In this document: in pieces, positions 45,398 through 52,410 of the stretch
How positions within the stretch are numbered: position 1 is the stretch's first letter
Layout: each line of letters starts with the position of its first letter
NCBI GenBank assembly: GCA_049289295.1
Contig: JBATLL010000075.1
Span: 384,947 to 448,946 of the forward strand
DNA: 64,000 nucleotides
Source: BOKV01 sp049289295
GTDB lineage: Bacteria > Pseudomonadota > Alphaproteobacteria > Rhizobiales > Rhizobiaceae
Reading direction: 5' to 3'
The notes under the pieces: generated by a model
What the model was told of the DNA's origin: nothing
The model's database searches: none
The model's input: only the letters and a program-made list of their open reading frames with translations
Program-made: the position numbers and the translations under genes

Positions 45398-45792
45398 AAC
45401 TGCTTCTCGTTGTGGCCTGTGCGCTGGTCGATGCGGACAATCGCGTCCTGATCGCACAACGGCCTGAAGGGAAGGGAATGGCCGGACTTTGGGAGTTTCC
45501 GGGCGGGAAGGTCGAAGCGGGCGAAACGCCAGAGCAGTGCCTCATCCGGGAACTCATGGAGGAGTTGTCGGTGACCACCTGGGAGAGCTGTCTGGCTCCG
45601 TTGTCCTTCGCAAGCCATACATATGAGGAATTCCACCTTCTAATGCCGCTCTATGTTTGCCGACGCTGGGAAGGAAATCCCGTGGCACACGAGCATCAGG
45701 CGCTCAAATGGGTGAGGGCGAACCGGCTGCGTGACTATCCGATGCCACCTGCCGACGAACCTCTCATTCCATCGTTAATCGATCTTTTATAG
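45394..45792 (+). CDS. mutT: MutT-like Nudix 8-oxo-dGTP pyrophosphatase
   Basis: 132-residue Nudix hydrolase that removes oxidised guanine nucleotides. Seen: the Nudix box GGKVEAGETPEQ followed by RELMEELSV, matching GX5EX7REUXEEXGU closely, and LWEFPGGK. ATG overlaps the acetyltransferase stop and has GGAGGAAGG upstream. Substrate assigned by family. Confidence 0.92.
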   Translation: MKLLLVVACALVDADNRVLIAQRPEGKGMAGLWEFPGGKVEAGETPEQCLIRELMEELSVTTWESCLAPLSFASHTYEEFHLLMPLYVCRRWEGNPVAHEHQALKWVRANRLRDYPMPPADEPLIPSLIDLL

Positions 45793-45883
45793 ATTTGATC
45801 CAGTTTTAACGGTGACGTTCCCTTCTGACGGATGCGCTGTCGGACGGGCTTGGCTTCTTGGATAAGCCGGAGGGTTGCCGTCA

Positions 45884-46180
45884 ATGATGAGAAATTTTTC
45901 GTTCAAGTCGCATGCGCGCGGATTTTCCGCTGACAAGCGCGGAGGCGCAACCTTGCAGGCTGCATTGCTTTTCGGGGCAATCGGCCTGGGGATGGCGGTT
46001 CTCGCCGCGCCACTTCTGCAGGGTGCAGTTGATTTCTACGCGGAAAACAAGGCGCTCGGCATCGACCGTGTGATCACTGGTGCGGTCGGCAGCGAACCAA
46101 ATCGCTATACGATTCGCAAAAGCGTACTTTCCGACAAGCCGCAGAAAATCTGCACCGGGAAAGATTCGGGCGACTGCTGA
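45884..46180 (+). CDS. Divergent pilin-like small protein
   Basis: 98-residue protein with a basic N-terminus (SHARGFSADKRGG) followed by one hydrophobic helix (LQAALLFGAIGLGMAVLAAP) and a 50-residue soluble tail ending with two cysteines (CTGKDSGDC). The arrangement copies a Flp prepilin, and the two genes downstream are Flp pilins, but the usual glutamate-tyrosine after the cleavage glycine is replaced by QA. GGAGGG precedes the ATG; a second ATG follows directly. Could be a minor pilin or a simple membrane protein. Confidence 0.65.
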   Translation: MMRNFSFKSHARGFSADKRGGATLQAALLFGAIGLGMAVLAAPLLQGAVDFYAENKALGIDRVITGAVGSEPNRYTIRKSVLSDKPQKICTGKDSGDC

Positions 46181-46219
46181 ACGGGTTCTAATGGGCCCCG
46201 CAGCAGTTAAGACCAACTC

Positions 46220-46253
46220 CTGACGGTCAGATTTTGTTAGGCACGTTTGTTAG
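46220..46253 (+). promoter_or_regulatory. Palindrome and direct repeats upstream of flp pilin
   Basis: A perfect 11-base palindrome CTGACGGTCAG (46220-46230) is followed by two copies of TTTGTTAG at 46233-46240 and 46246-46253, 13 bases apart. They lie 71-104 bases before the first Flp gene. They look like regulator-binding sites; the binder is unknown. Confidence 0.4.
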
Positions 46254-46323
46254 CCTCACCTTCACGGGTGCGGGATTAATCTCGCTTGTTGTCAGGTTTC
46301 GGACACCACCCAAAGAGGGAAAA

Positions 46324-46482
46324 ATGTTTCGGCGCTTCTTGAAATGCAACAAAGGCACCACCGCCATTGAATACGGCATCATCGGGATGTTGATCAGTGT
46401 TGCAATTGTGGCTTCAGTTACAGCAGTTGGGGAATCCAGCGAAGTTCAACTGAATAACATCGCTGATCATCTGGTCAAATAA
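46324..46482 (+). CDS. Flp-type pilin (first copy)
   Basis: 52-residue Flp/Fap-family prepilin. Seen: short basic leader MFRRFLKCNKG, the processing site KG/TTAIEYG with the conserved Glu5-Tyr6, then the hydrophobic helix IIGMLISVAIVASVTAV. It should be cut by a TadV-type prepilin peptidase and exported by a Tad system, none of whose genes is in this window. GAGGG ribosome site upstream. Tandem homolog follows 106 bases later. Confidence 0.9.
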   Translation: MFRRFLKCNKGTTAIEYGIIGMLISVAIVASVTAVGESSEVQLNNIADHLVK

Positions 46483-46588
46483 TCGTGTTCGAAGCTGTAA
46501 AAACCACATCTATTTCATTGTGTTAACCCGATGTTCAACTTCTGCGTTCATCATGCAAGACTACAAGTTCGGGCGTTGAGGGGTAATA

Positions 46589-46750
46589 ATGTTGTTCTTG
46601 AGATTTCTGCGTTGCCAGTCTGGCACCACCGCCATTGAATATGGCGCGATCGGTGTGCTCATCAGCGTGGCAATCGTTGGTGCCGTCACCGCGCTTGGGA
46701 GCTCGAACGAACTGCAGATGGGCCATCTCGCCGACCAGATGCCGAAGTGA
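46589..46750 (+). CDS. Flp-type pilin (second copy)
   Basis: 53-residue Flp prepilin, a clear paralog of the preceding gene: leader MLFLRFLRCQSG, site SG/TTAIEYG, helix AIGVLISVAIVGAVTAL. The DNA around the cleavage site (CACCACCGCCATTGAATA) is shared with the first copy, showing recent duplication. GAGGGGTAATA precedes the ATG. Only 3 bases separate its stop from the convergent methyltransferase stop. Confidence 0.9.
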   Translation: MLFLRFLRCQSGTTAIEYGAIGVLISVAIVGAVTALGSSNELQMGHLADQMPK

Positions 46751-46753
46751 CAC

Positions 46754-47599
46754 CTATTTTTCCTTGTTCAGGTAATCAGCGAGCCTGACGCTGGCCGTGC
46801 CCGGTCGCATCGGTTTTTGCTGACTCTCGTGGGCGGTCCATGCCGTCATGAACACCAGGTTGCAGCTCGCCCGCAGTCTTCCATCACTGTCTGAATGATT
46901 GTCCTGATAAAACTGTTGGAAGAGATTGCGGGCTCTTCGTGAAACGGGTCTCGCACGCGCATCCAGCGTCGAGGTCGCGCCCATGGCGCGCAAATCGGTA
47001 ATCAGCCCCGCAAGCGTGCTGTAGCGAACGACAAAACGATCCATGTCAACGACCGGCAAGGTGAAGCCGCATTGCTGGAGCAAGGCTCCAGCTGTTGATA
47101 TGTCGATGAACGGCTCAACCCTTGCACCCGCACCGCTGCCAGAAGCTGCCTCTGCGCGCAGCAGGCTGTCGCGAAGTTCAACCAGTGTTCCTTCTCCGGG
47201 CAAGGCACCCATGAAGAGGCCGTCTGGCGCGAGAAGGTCGTTAACTTGCATCAGCATCGTTGAAAGATTTGCAGATGCATGTAGCGACAGGCCCGAAATG
47301 ATGAGGTCAAAACAGGCTGGTGCAAAGCCATTGTCTTCGCGGTCCAGCTCCTCAACCCGGACATTTGTAACATCGATGTCGGGATAGAAGGTATTCAGGC
47401 CGGCGCTGATGAGCCCAGTTTCATCACCGACAAGGATCGCCCGGGCAAAGACACGATTGGTGGCACCAAGCCGTGCCAGGAGTTCCTCTGCTGCTCGTCT
47501 TTCGATGAAGTCAGCTCCTTCCAGCGCAATCCGTTTCGCCCTTTGGCGGGCGAGAGCGCGGTATCTGTTTTCAAAGTGATCGGTGCTGGCAGCTTGCAT
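46754..47599 (-). CDS. NDUFAF5/BioC-like methyltransferase-fold protein
   Basis: 281-residue class I methyltransferase-fold protein resembling the NDUFAF5 complex I assembly factor group. Seen: FENRYRALARQRAKRIALEGADF (helical start, typical), FDLIISGLSLH (motif after the acidic loop), LAPDGLFMGALPGEGTLVELRDSLLRAE, and the C-terminal family segment. The SAM-binding loop is degenerate: ILVGDETGLIS replaces a GxGxG motif. It may hydroxylate or bind rather than methylate. Divergent from comF. Confidence 0.82.
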   Translation of the reverse strand: MQAASTDHFENRYRALARQRAKRIALEGADFIERRAAEELLARLGATNRVFARAILVGDETGLISAGLNTFYPDIDVTNVRVEELDREDNGFAPACFDLIISGLSLHASANLSTMLMQVNDLLAPDGLFMGALPGEGTLVELRDSLLRAEAASGSGAGARVEPFIDISTAGALLQQCGFTLPVVDMDRFVVRYSTLAGLITDLRAMGATSTLDARARPVSRRARNLFQQFYQDNHSDSDGRLRASCNLVFMTAWTAHESQQKPMRPGTASVRLADYLNKEK

Positions 47600-47680
47600 T
47601 TCGGATGCAATTCATGGCTGTGCAGAGCATGAAACTCGCGTTAGGATCGCTATGTCTTAGGGGTCGGTTCGGAGGATTCC

Positions 47681-48439
47681 TTGCCATTGTTGGGGCGCAT
47701 TTGCAAACGGGCGACAGAAATGGCCCAGAAGGTGCGCGACCTTGCCGTGCCTCCGGCGTGCCTGTGTTGCGGTTCCATCGTGGCGGAGCAGGGCGGATTG
47801 TGCACGCATTGCTGGCGGCAGGTGCACTTCATCGACCAGCCCTATTGCGAGATATTGGGAACGCCATTTCCCCATGGCCACGGTGATGGTGCGATCAGCC
47901 CGGAAGCGATAGCCGATCCGCCACCCTTCGATCGGTTGCGGTCAGCGGTGCGCTATGACGATCTGCCAAGGCAGCTGGTTTCCGGTCTGAAGTTTTCAGA
48001 CCGCCCTGAACTGGCGCGCTGGATGGCGGGCTGGATGACCAGGGCAGGTCACGATCTCATTGCACAGTGTTGCGTTGTGCTGCCGGTGCCATTGCATTGG
48101 CAAAGACTGCATGCGCGGCGCTTCAACCAGTCTGCGGAACTGGCGCGCTGGCTGGCTCATGCTTGCGGGAAGGAATATCTGCCGACAGCCCTTGTGCGCA
48201 CCAGGCCAACACGTCAGCAAATCGGATTGTCGGGTTCCGAGCGCTTGCGCAATGTTCAGGGTGCCTTCCGGGTTCCGGCCGAGTGGCAACCAGCCGTGGA
48301 GGGGCGCAGGGTTCTGCTCATTGATGACGTGTATACGACCGGTGCAACTGTAAAGGCCTGTTCACGTGCCTTGCGCCGCGCCCATGTCAGCGGCATTGAC
48401 GTGCTGACCTTTGCAAGAGCGGGTTCAATGGATATATGA
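47681..48439 (+). CDS. comF: ComF-family phosphoribosyltransferase-like protein
   Basis: 252-residue ComF-type protein: an N-terminal cysteine cluster CLCCGSIVAEQGGLCTHCW (zinc-finger-like) and a C-terminal PRTase-type domain with LLIDDVYTTGATVKACS. Family is tied to DNA uptake in competent bacteria, but is also general; no competence genes are nearby. TTG start at 47681 chosen for the well-spaced GGAGG (47671-47675). It begins the comF-grxC-amidase-DUF1178 run. Confidence 0.87.
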   Translation: MPLLGRICKRATEMAQKVRDLAVPPACLCCGSIVAEQGGLCTHCWRQVHFIDQPYCEILGTPFPHGHGDGAISPEAIADPPPFDRLRSAVRYDDLPRQLVSGLKFSDRPELARWMAGWMTRAGHDLIAQCCVVLPVPLHWQRLHARRFNQSAELARWLAHACGKEYLPTALVRTRPTRQQIGLSGSERLRNVQGAFRVPAEWQPAVEGRRVLLIDDVYTTGATVKACSRALRRAHVSGIDVLTFARAGSMDI

Positions 48440-48475
48440 AATGCAATAACCACTTGAGCATCGAAGGCGCCAAAA

Positions 48476-48736
48476 ATGGTAGAGGTGATTGTCTACACTC
48501 GGCAGTTTTGCGGTTTTTGCACTGCAGCCAAGAGGCTGCTGGCTTCCAAGGGAGCTGCTTTTGTCGAGCATGATGCGACCTTCAGCCCGGACCTGCGCGC
48601 CGAAATGATAGACAAGTCGGGCCGCACGACGTTTCCTCAGATTTTCATCGGCGGCAAGCATGTCGGTGGGTGTGATGATCTGCATGCGCTGGAAAGGGCG
48701 GGCAAGCTGGAACCCCTGCTGAGCGGCGCGGCATGA
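48476..48736 (+). CDS. grxC: Glutaredoxin 3-type
   Basis: 86-residue dithiol glutaredoxin with active site CGFC in YTRQFCGFCTAAKRLL, the TTFPQIFIGG cis-proline segment and GGCDDLHALE for glutathione binding. CGFC/CGYC forms are known in alphaproteobacteria. The amidase gene starts inside its stop (ATGA). Confidence 0.95.
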   Translation: MVEVIVYTRQFCGFCTAAKRLLASKGAAFVEHDATFSPDLRAEMIDKSGRTTFPQIFIGGKHVGGCDDLHALERAGKLEPLLSGAA

Positions 48737-49593
48737 GCAGGCGGCTCAAGGTAGCCTGTATCCAGATGAATTCCGGTACGCGGCAGGCGGACAATATCAC
48801 CGCGATGCATACAATGGTGCGTGATGCTGCGGCCAGAGGCGCGGCATATGTCCAGACGCCGGAAATGACCGGCCTTCTCCAGCGTGATCGGGCAGCCCTT
48901 TTTCGCGAGATCGAACCCCAGCAGACCTGTCCGGTATTTGCGGCTGCAGGTGATCTGTCGCGGGAACTCGGGATATGGCTTCACGTCGGTTCAACTGCGG
49001 TAAGACTTGGTCCTGAAAAGGCTGCCAATCGTGCCGCCCTGTTTGCGCCGGATGGATCGCTTGCCGCTACTTACGACAAGATTCACATGTTCGACGTTGA
49101 TCTCGACAATGGCGAGAGCTGGCGCGAATCTGCCGTCTACGAAGCTGGAAAGAGTGTCGTCATGACATCGGCGGCCGGGGCAACCCTGGGTCTTGGCATC
49201 TGTTACGATCTGCGTTTCAGCGAACTTTTCCGCCTTCAGGCCATGGCCGGGGCCGAGATACTGACAACTCCGGCGGCCTTTACCCGCCAGACTGGTGAAG
49301 CGCATTGGCATGTGCTCACGCGCGCCAGGGCAATCGAGAACGGTGCGTTCGTGATCTCGGCTGCGCAGGGGGGCAAACATGGCGATGGCCGGGAAACCTT
49401 TGGGCACTCGATTGTCGTCGATCCATGGGGACGCGTTGTAGCCGAACTGGGCAACGACATGCCCGGTGTGCTTGTGTGCGAAATCGATCTTGCGCAGGTC
49501 AAACAGGCACGCGCCAAGATACCCAATCTCGCAAACTCCCGGCCTCTGGGTGCTCCTGTCCTGACAGCTGAAGTGGGGAAGGGCGCGGCATGA
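48733..49593 (+). CDS. Nitrilase-superfamily carbon-nitrogen hydrolase
   Basis: 286-residue amidase of the Nit1/omega-amidase branch. Seen: the catalytic set with glutamate in VQTPEMTGLL, lysine in YDKIHMFDVD, and cysteine in GICYDLRFSELFR. Mammalian and yeast Nit1 remove deaminated glutathione, which would fit the adjacent glutaredoxin gene; this is inference. ATGA overlaps link it to grxC upstream and to the DUF1178 gene downstream. Confidence 0.9.
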   Translation: MSRRLKVACIQMNSGTRQADNITAMHTMVRDAAARGAAYVQTPEMTGLLQRDRAALFREIEPQQTCPVFAAAGDLSRELGIWLHVGSTAVRLGPEKAANRAALFAPDGSLAATYDKIHMFDVDLDNGESWRESAVYEAGKSVVMTSAAGATLGLGICYDLRFSELFRLQAMAGAEILTTPAAFTRQTGEAHWHVLTRARAIENGAFVISAAQGGKHGDGRETFGHSIVVDPWGRVVAELGNDMPGVLVCEIDLAQVKQARAKIPNLANSRPLGAPVLTAEVGKGAA

Positions 49594-50075
49594 TACGCTA
49601 TTCCCTTGCCTGTGACGGCGGACATGAGTTCGAAGGCTGGTTTGCCTCATCCAGTGACTATGATGCCCAGCTGGGGCGCAGCCTTGTTTCATGCCCAGTT
49701 TGTGGTTCGCAAAAAGTGAGCAAGCTGTTGATGGCGCCAGCCGTCTCAACCTCTCGCCGGAAAAGCAGGATCGAGGCTAGCAAGGCTGATCAGCTGTCTG
49801 CCGCACCTGAAAGCACGGACGCGGTTCAGGGCGTGGCGGCAATGACGCCCGAGCAGATGGAACTCGTATCGCAACTGCGCGAACTCAAGAACAAGCTTCT
49901 TTCGACTGCAGAAAATGTCGGGGAGGACTTCAGCGAGGAAGCGCGCAAGATCCATTATGGCGAAGCGACGCGGCGCAGCATCTATGGCAAGGCGAGCCTT
50001 GCCGATGCAAAGGAACTGATCGAGGACGGCATAGTTGTCGTTGCGCTGCCTGACCTGCCTGAAGACCGGAACTGA
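49590..50075 (+). CDS. DUF1178 family protein
   Basis: 161-residue conserved protein of unknown function. Seen: N-terminal IRYSLACDGGHEFEGWF and a CPVCGS pair, suggesting a single zinc knuckle or rubredoxin-like site with the first cysteine and histidine, then a helical C-terminal region. Its start overlaps the amidase stop. Function unknown. Confidence 0.9.
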   Translation: MIRYSLACDGGHEFEGWFASSSDYDAQLGRSLVSCPVCGSQKVSKLLMAPAVSTSRRKSRIEASKADQLSAAPESTDAVQGVAAMTPEQMELVSQLRELKNKLLSTAENVGEDFSEEARKIHYGEATRRSIYGKASLADAKELIEDGIVVVALPDLPEDRN

Positions 50076-50088
50076 GCCAGCGCGCCAG

Positions 50089-50838
50089 TCAGGGCTTCTT
50101 CGCCAGCATCATGTAATTGACGTCCAGGTCCCGCGACAGGTTCCAGCGATCCTGCAACACATTGTAGAACACGCCGGTCGTTTCAACGATCTGCATGCCA
50201 CTGCTGACAAGGGGTGCTTCGAGCTCTTCGGGGCGGACCAGTTTCTCGTATTGATGCGTGCCCCTTGGAAGCCAGCGCAAGACCTGTTCGGCGGCGACAA
50301 TGGCAAGTGTCCAGGCCTTGAGCGTCCGGTTGATCGTGGCAATGAACATCAGTCCGCCGGGGCGGACCATTGCGCTGCATGAACTGATGAACATGCCAAC
50401 ATCAGCGACATGTTCGACAACCTCCATGTTCAGAACCACATCGAAGGTTTCGCCTTCGCGTTCCAACTGTTCGGAAGTTGTGGCCCGATAATCGATGTCC
50501 AGCCCGGTCTCACGAGCGTGCAGTGAAGCAACTGCAATGTTGGTCGCGGAAGCGTCGGCACCAACGACCTGTGCGCCCATTCTGGCCATGGGCTCGCTGA
50601 GAAGGCCGCCACCGCATCCGATATCAAGGAAACGAAGACCTTCGAGCGCCCTGGGATCGCGCAGATCACGACCGAAATTCGCGCAGACGTGCCGCTTGAT
50701 GTATTCCAGGCGAACAGGATTGAACTTGTGCAGCGGCCTGAACTTGCCGGTGGGGTTCCACCATTCGGCCGCCATCGCAGAGAAGCGGTCCACCTCGGCC
50801 TGATCGACGGTCCCTTTTTGCTCAGGCTGCATGTCCAT
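50089..50838 (-). CDS. ubiG: Ubiquinone biosynthesis O-methyltransferase UbiG
   Basis: SAM-dependent methyltransferase for two O-methylation steps of ubiquinone synthesis; 249 residues. Seen: VDRFSAMAAEWWNPTGKFRPLHKFNPVRL in outline, SAM motif FLDIGCGGGLLSEPMARMGA, VEHVADVG and the RPGGLMFIATINRT loop. ATG at 50838 follows AAGGAGC; the frame reaches back to 51444 across lysC only by chance. Divergent from lysC. Confidence 0.95.
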   Translation of the reverse strand: MDMQPEQKGTVDQAEVDRFSAMAAEWWNPTGKFRPLHKFNPVRLEYIKRHVCANFGRDLRDPRALEGLRFLDIGCGGGLLSEPMARMGAQVVGADASATNIAVASLHARETGLDIDYRATTSEQLEREGETFDVVLNMEVVEHVADVGMFISSCSAMVRPGGLMFIATINRTLKAWTLAIVAAEQVLRWLPRGTHQYEKLVRPEELEAPLVSSGMQIVETTGVFYNVLQDRWNLSRDLDVNYMMLAKKP

Positions 50839-51049
50839 GCTCCTTGGTGTGACTTCGCCGGGGATTGGGCGATGAACGTCTTGTGGCAAGGAGATGCGGT
50901 TTAGGCAAGTCCCAGGCACCGGGGTCACTGCTTGCGGAAGGAATTCATATTCGCTATGGAGACAAGGCTCGCTCCGGGAAACCGGGGCGATTTTGTTTGA
51001 TCTCGGGCTTTCTCCAGAGAAAGTCGCTTGAAGGGCCGATTGGACCAGC

Positions 51050-52324
51050 ATGGCGCGGATCGTAATGAAATTCGGTGGCACATCGGTTGCGGATCTTGAC
51101 CGGATCCACAATGTGGCACGCCATGTGAAGCGCGAAGTGGATGCCGGCCACGAGGTGGCGGTCGTGGTATCGGCCATGGCCGGCAAGACCAACGAACTGG
51201 TCGGCTGGGTGCAGAACATGCCCAAAGTGGCTGGCGCCAACGTGCCTTTCTTCGATGCACGTGAATATGACGCCATTGTTGCATCCGGTGAACAGGTCAC
51301 CAGCGGACTTCTCTCCATTGCCCTGCAGTCGATCGGCGTGGAAGCGCGGTCCTGGCAGGGTTGGCAGATACCGGTGCAGACGGACAATGCGCACGGTGCG
51401 GCCCGCATCCTCGACATTGACGGGTCGGAACTTGTCCGCCGCATGGGACTGGGCCAGGTTGCGGTGATTGCGGGGTTTCAGGGCATAGGCCCGGACAAGC
51501 GGATCGCGACGCTCGGCCGGGGCGGATCTGACACCAGCGCGGTCGCGATTGCGGCAGGGATCAGTGCGGACCGCTGCGACATTTACACCGATGTTGATGG
51601 CGTATACACAACCGATCCAAGGATCGAGCCCAAGGCCAGACGGCTTGGCCGGATCGCGTTCGAGGAGATGCTGGAAATGGCATCTTTGGGCGCCAAAGTG
51701 TTGCAGGTGCGCTCGGTCGAACTGGCCATGGTGCACGGCGTGAAGGTTTTCGTCCGTTCCAGTTTCGAGACGCCGGAATCAATTGATTCGAGCGACGGTG
51801 CCGTCCCGCCTGGAACCCTTATTTGCGATGAGGATGATATCGTGGAAAAGCATGTCGTCACGGGAATCGCCTACACGCGGGACGAGGCGCAGATTTCTTT
51901 GCGCCGTGTTCCCGACAAGCCTGGCGTATCGGCAGCGATCTTTGGCCCACTTGCCGAAGAGCATATCAATGTCGACATGATCGTACAGAGCGTGTCCGAG
52001 GACGGCTCGCGTACGGACATGACCTTCACGCTTCCCGACAGCGATGTCGAAAAGGCGCTCAGGGTACTTGACCAGGCACGAGAAAAGATCGGCTATGAAC
52101 TCATTCAGAGTGACAAGGGGCTGGTGAAGGTTTCTGTTATCGGCATCGGCATGCGCAGCCATGCCGGTGTGGCTGCGACGGCATTTGCCGCGCTTGCCTC
52201 GAAGGGAATCAATATCAGGGCGATCACGACCTCGGAGATCAAGTTCTCGGTTCTGATCGATTCGGACTATGTGGAGCTTGCAGTCAGGACGCTCCATTCC
52301 GTTTACGGACTCGACAAGAAATAA
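51050..52324 (+). CDS. lysC: Aspartate kinase
   Basis: Phosphorylates aspartate as the entry to lysine, threonine and methionine synthesis; 424 residues. Seen: KFGGTSVAD at the N-terminus, VSAMAGKTNELVGW, GRGGSDTSAVA, YTDVDGVYTTDPR, and two C-terminal ACT domains (the first near AAIFGPLAEEHINVDMIVQ, the second near GVAATAFAALASKGINIRAITTS) for amino acid feedback. Upstream interval of 211 bases shared with ubiG; no promoter could be chosen. Confidence 0.96.
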   Translation: MARIVMKFGGTSVADLDRIHNVARHVKREVDAGHEVAVVVSAMAGKTNELVGWVQNMPKVAGANVPFFDAREYDAIVASGEQVTSGLLSIALQSIGVEARSWQGWQIPVQTDNAHGAARILDIDGSELVRRMGLGQVAVIAGFQGIGPDKRIATLGRGGSDTSAVAIAAGISADRCDIYTDVDGVYTTDPRIEPKARRLGRIAFEEMLEMASLGAKVLQVRSVELAMVHGVKVFVRSSFETPESIDSSDGAVPPGTLICDEDDIVEKHVVTGIAYTRDEAQISLRRVPDKPGVSAAIFGPLAEEHINVDMIVQSVSEDGSRTDMTFTLPDSDVEKALRVLDQAREKIGYELIQSDKGLVKVSVIGIGMRSHAGVAATAFAALASKGINIRAITTSEIKFSVLIDSDYVELAVRTLHSVYGLDKK

Positions 52325-52410
52325 ATTACCCTGCCAGGGTCGGGTGCAAATGCTAGTTGTTTGCCGAGAGGCCGACAAATGGCAATCAGCAGGTTGAAGG
52401 CGCATTGGCA

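Noticed and set aside
48506..48517. CGFC in glutaredoxin as a mutated active site
   Set aside because: Two cysteines are retained, and CGYC/CGFC types occur in alphaproteobacterial GrxC.
50839..51444. Extended N-terminus of ubiG (451 codons)
   Set aside because: Extension lies antisense to lysC and has no UbiG similarity; a good ribosome site lies before 50838.
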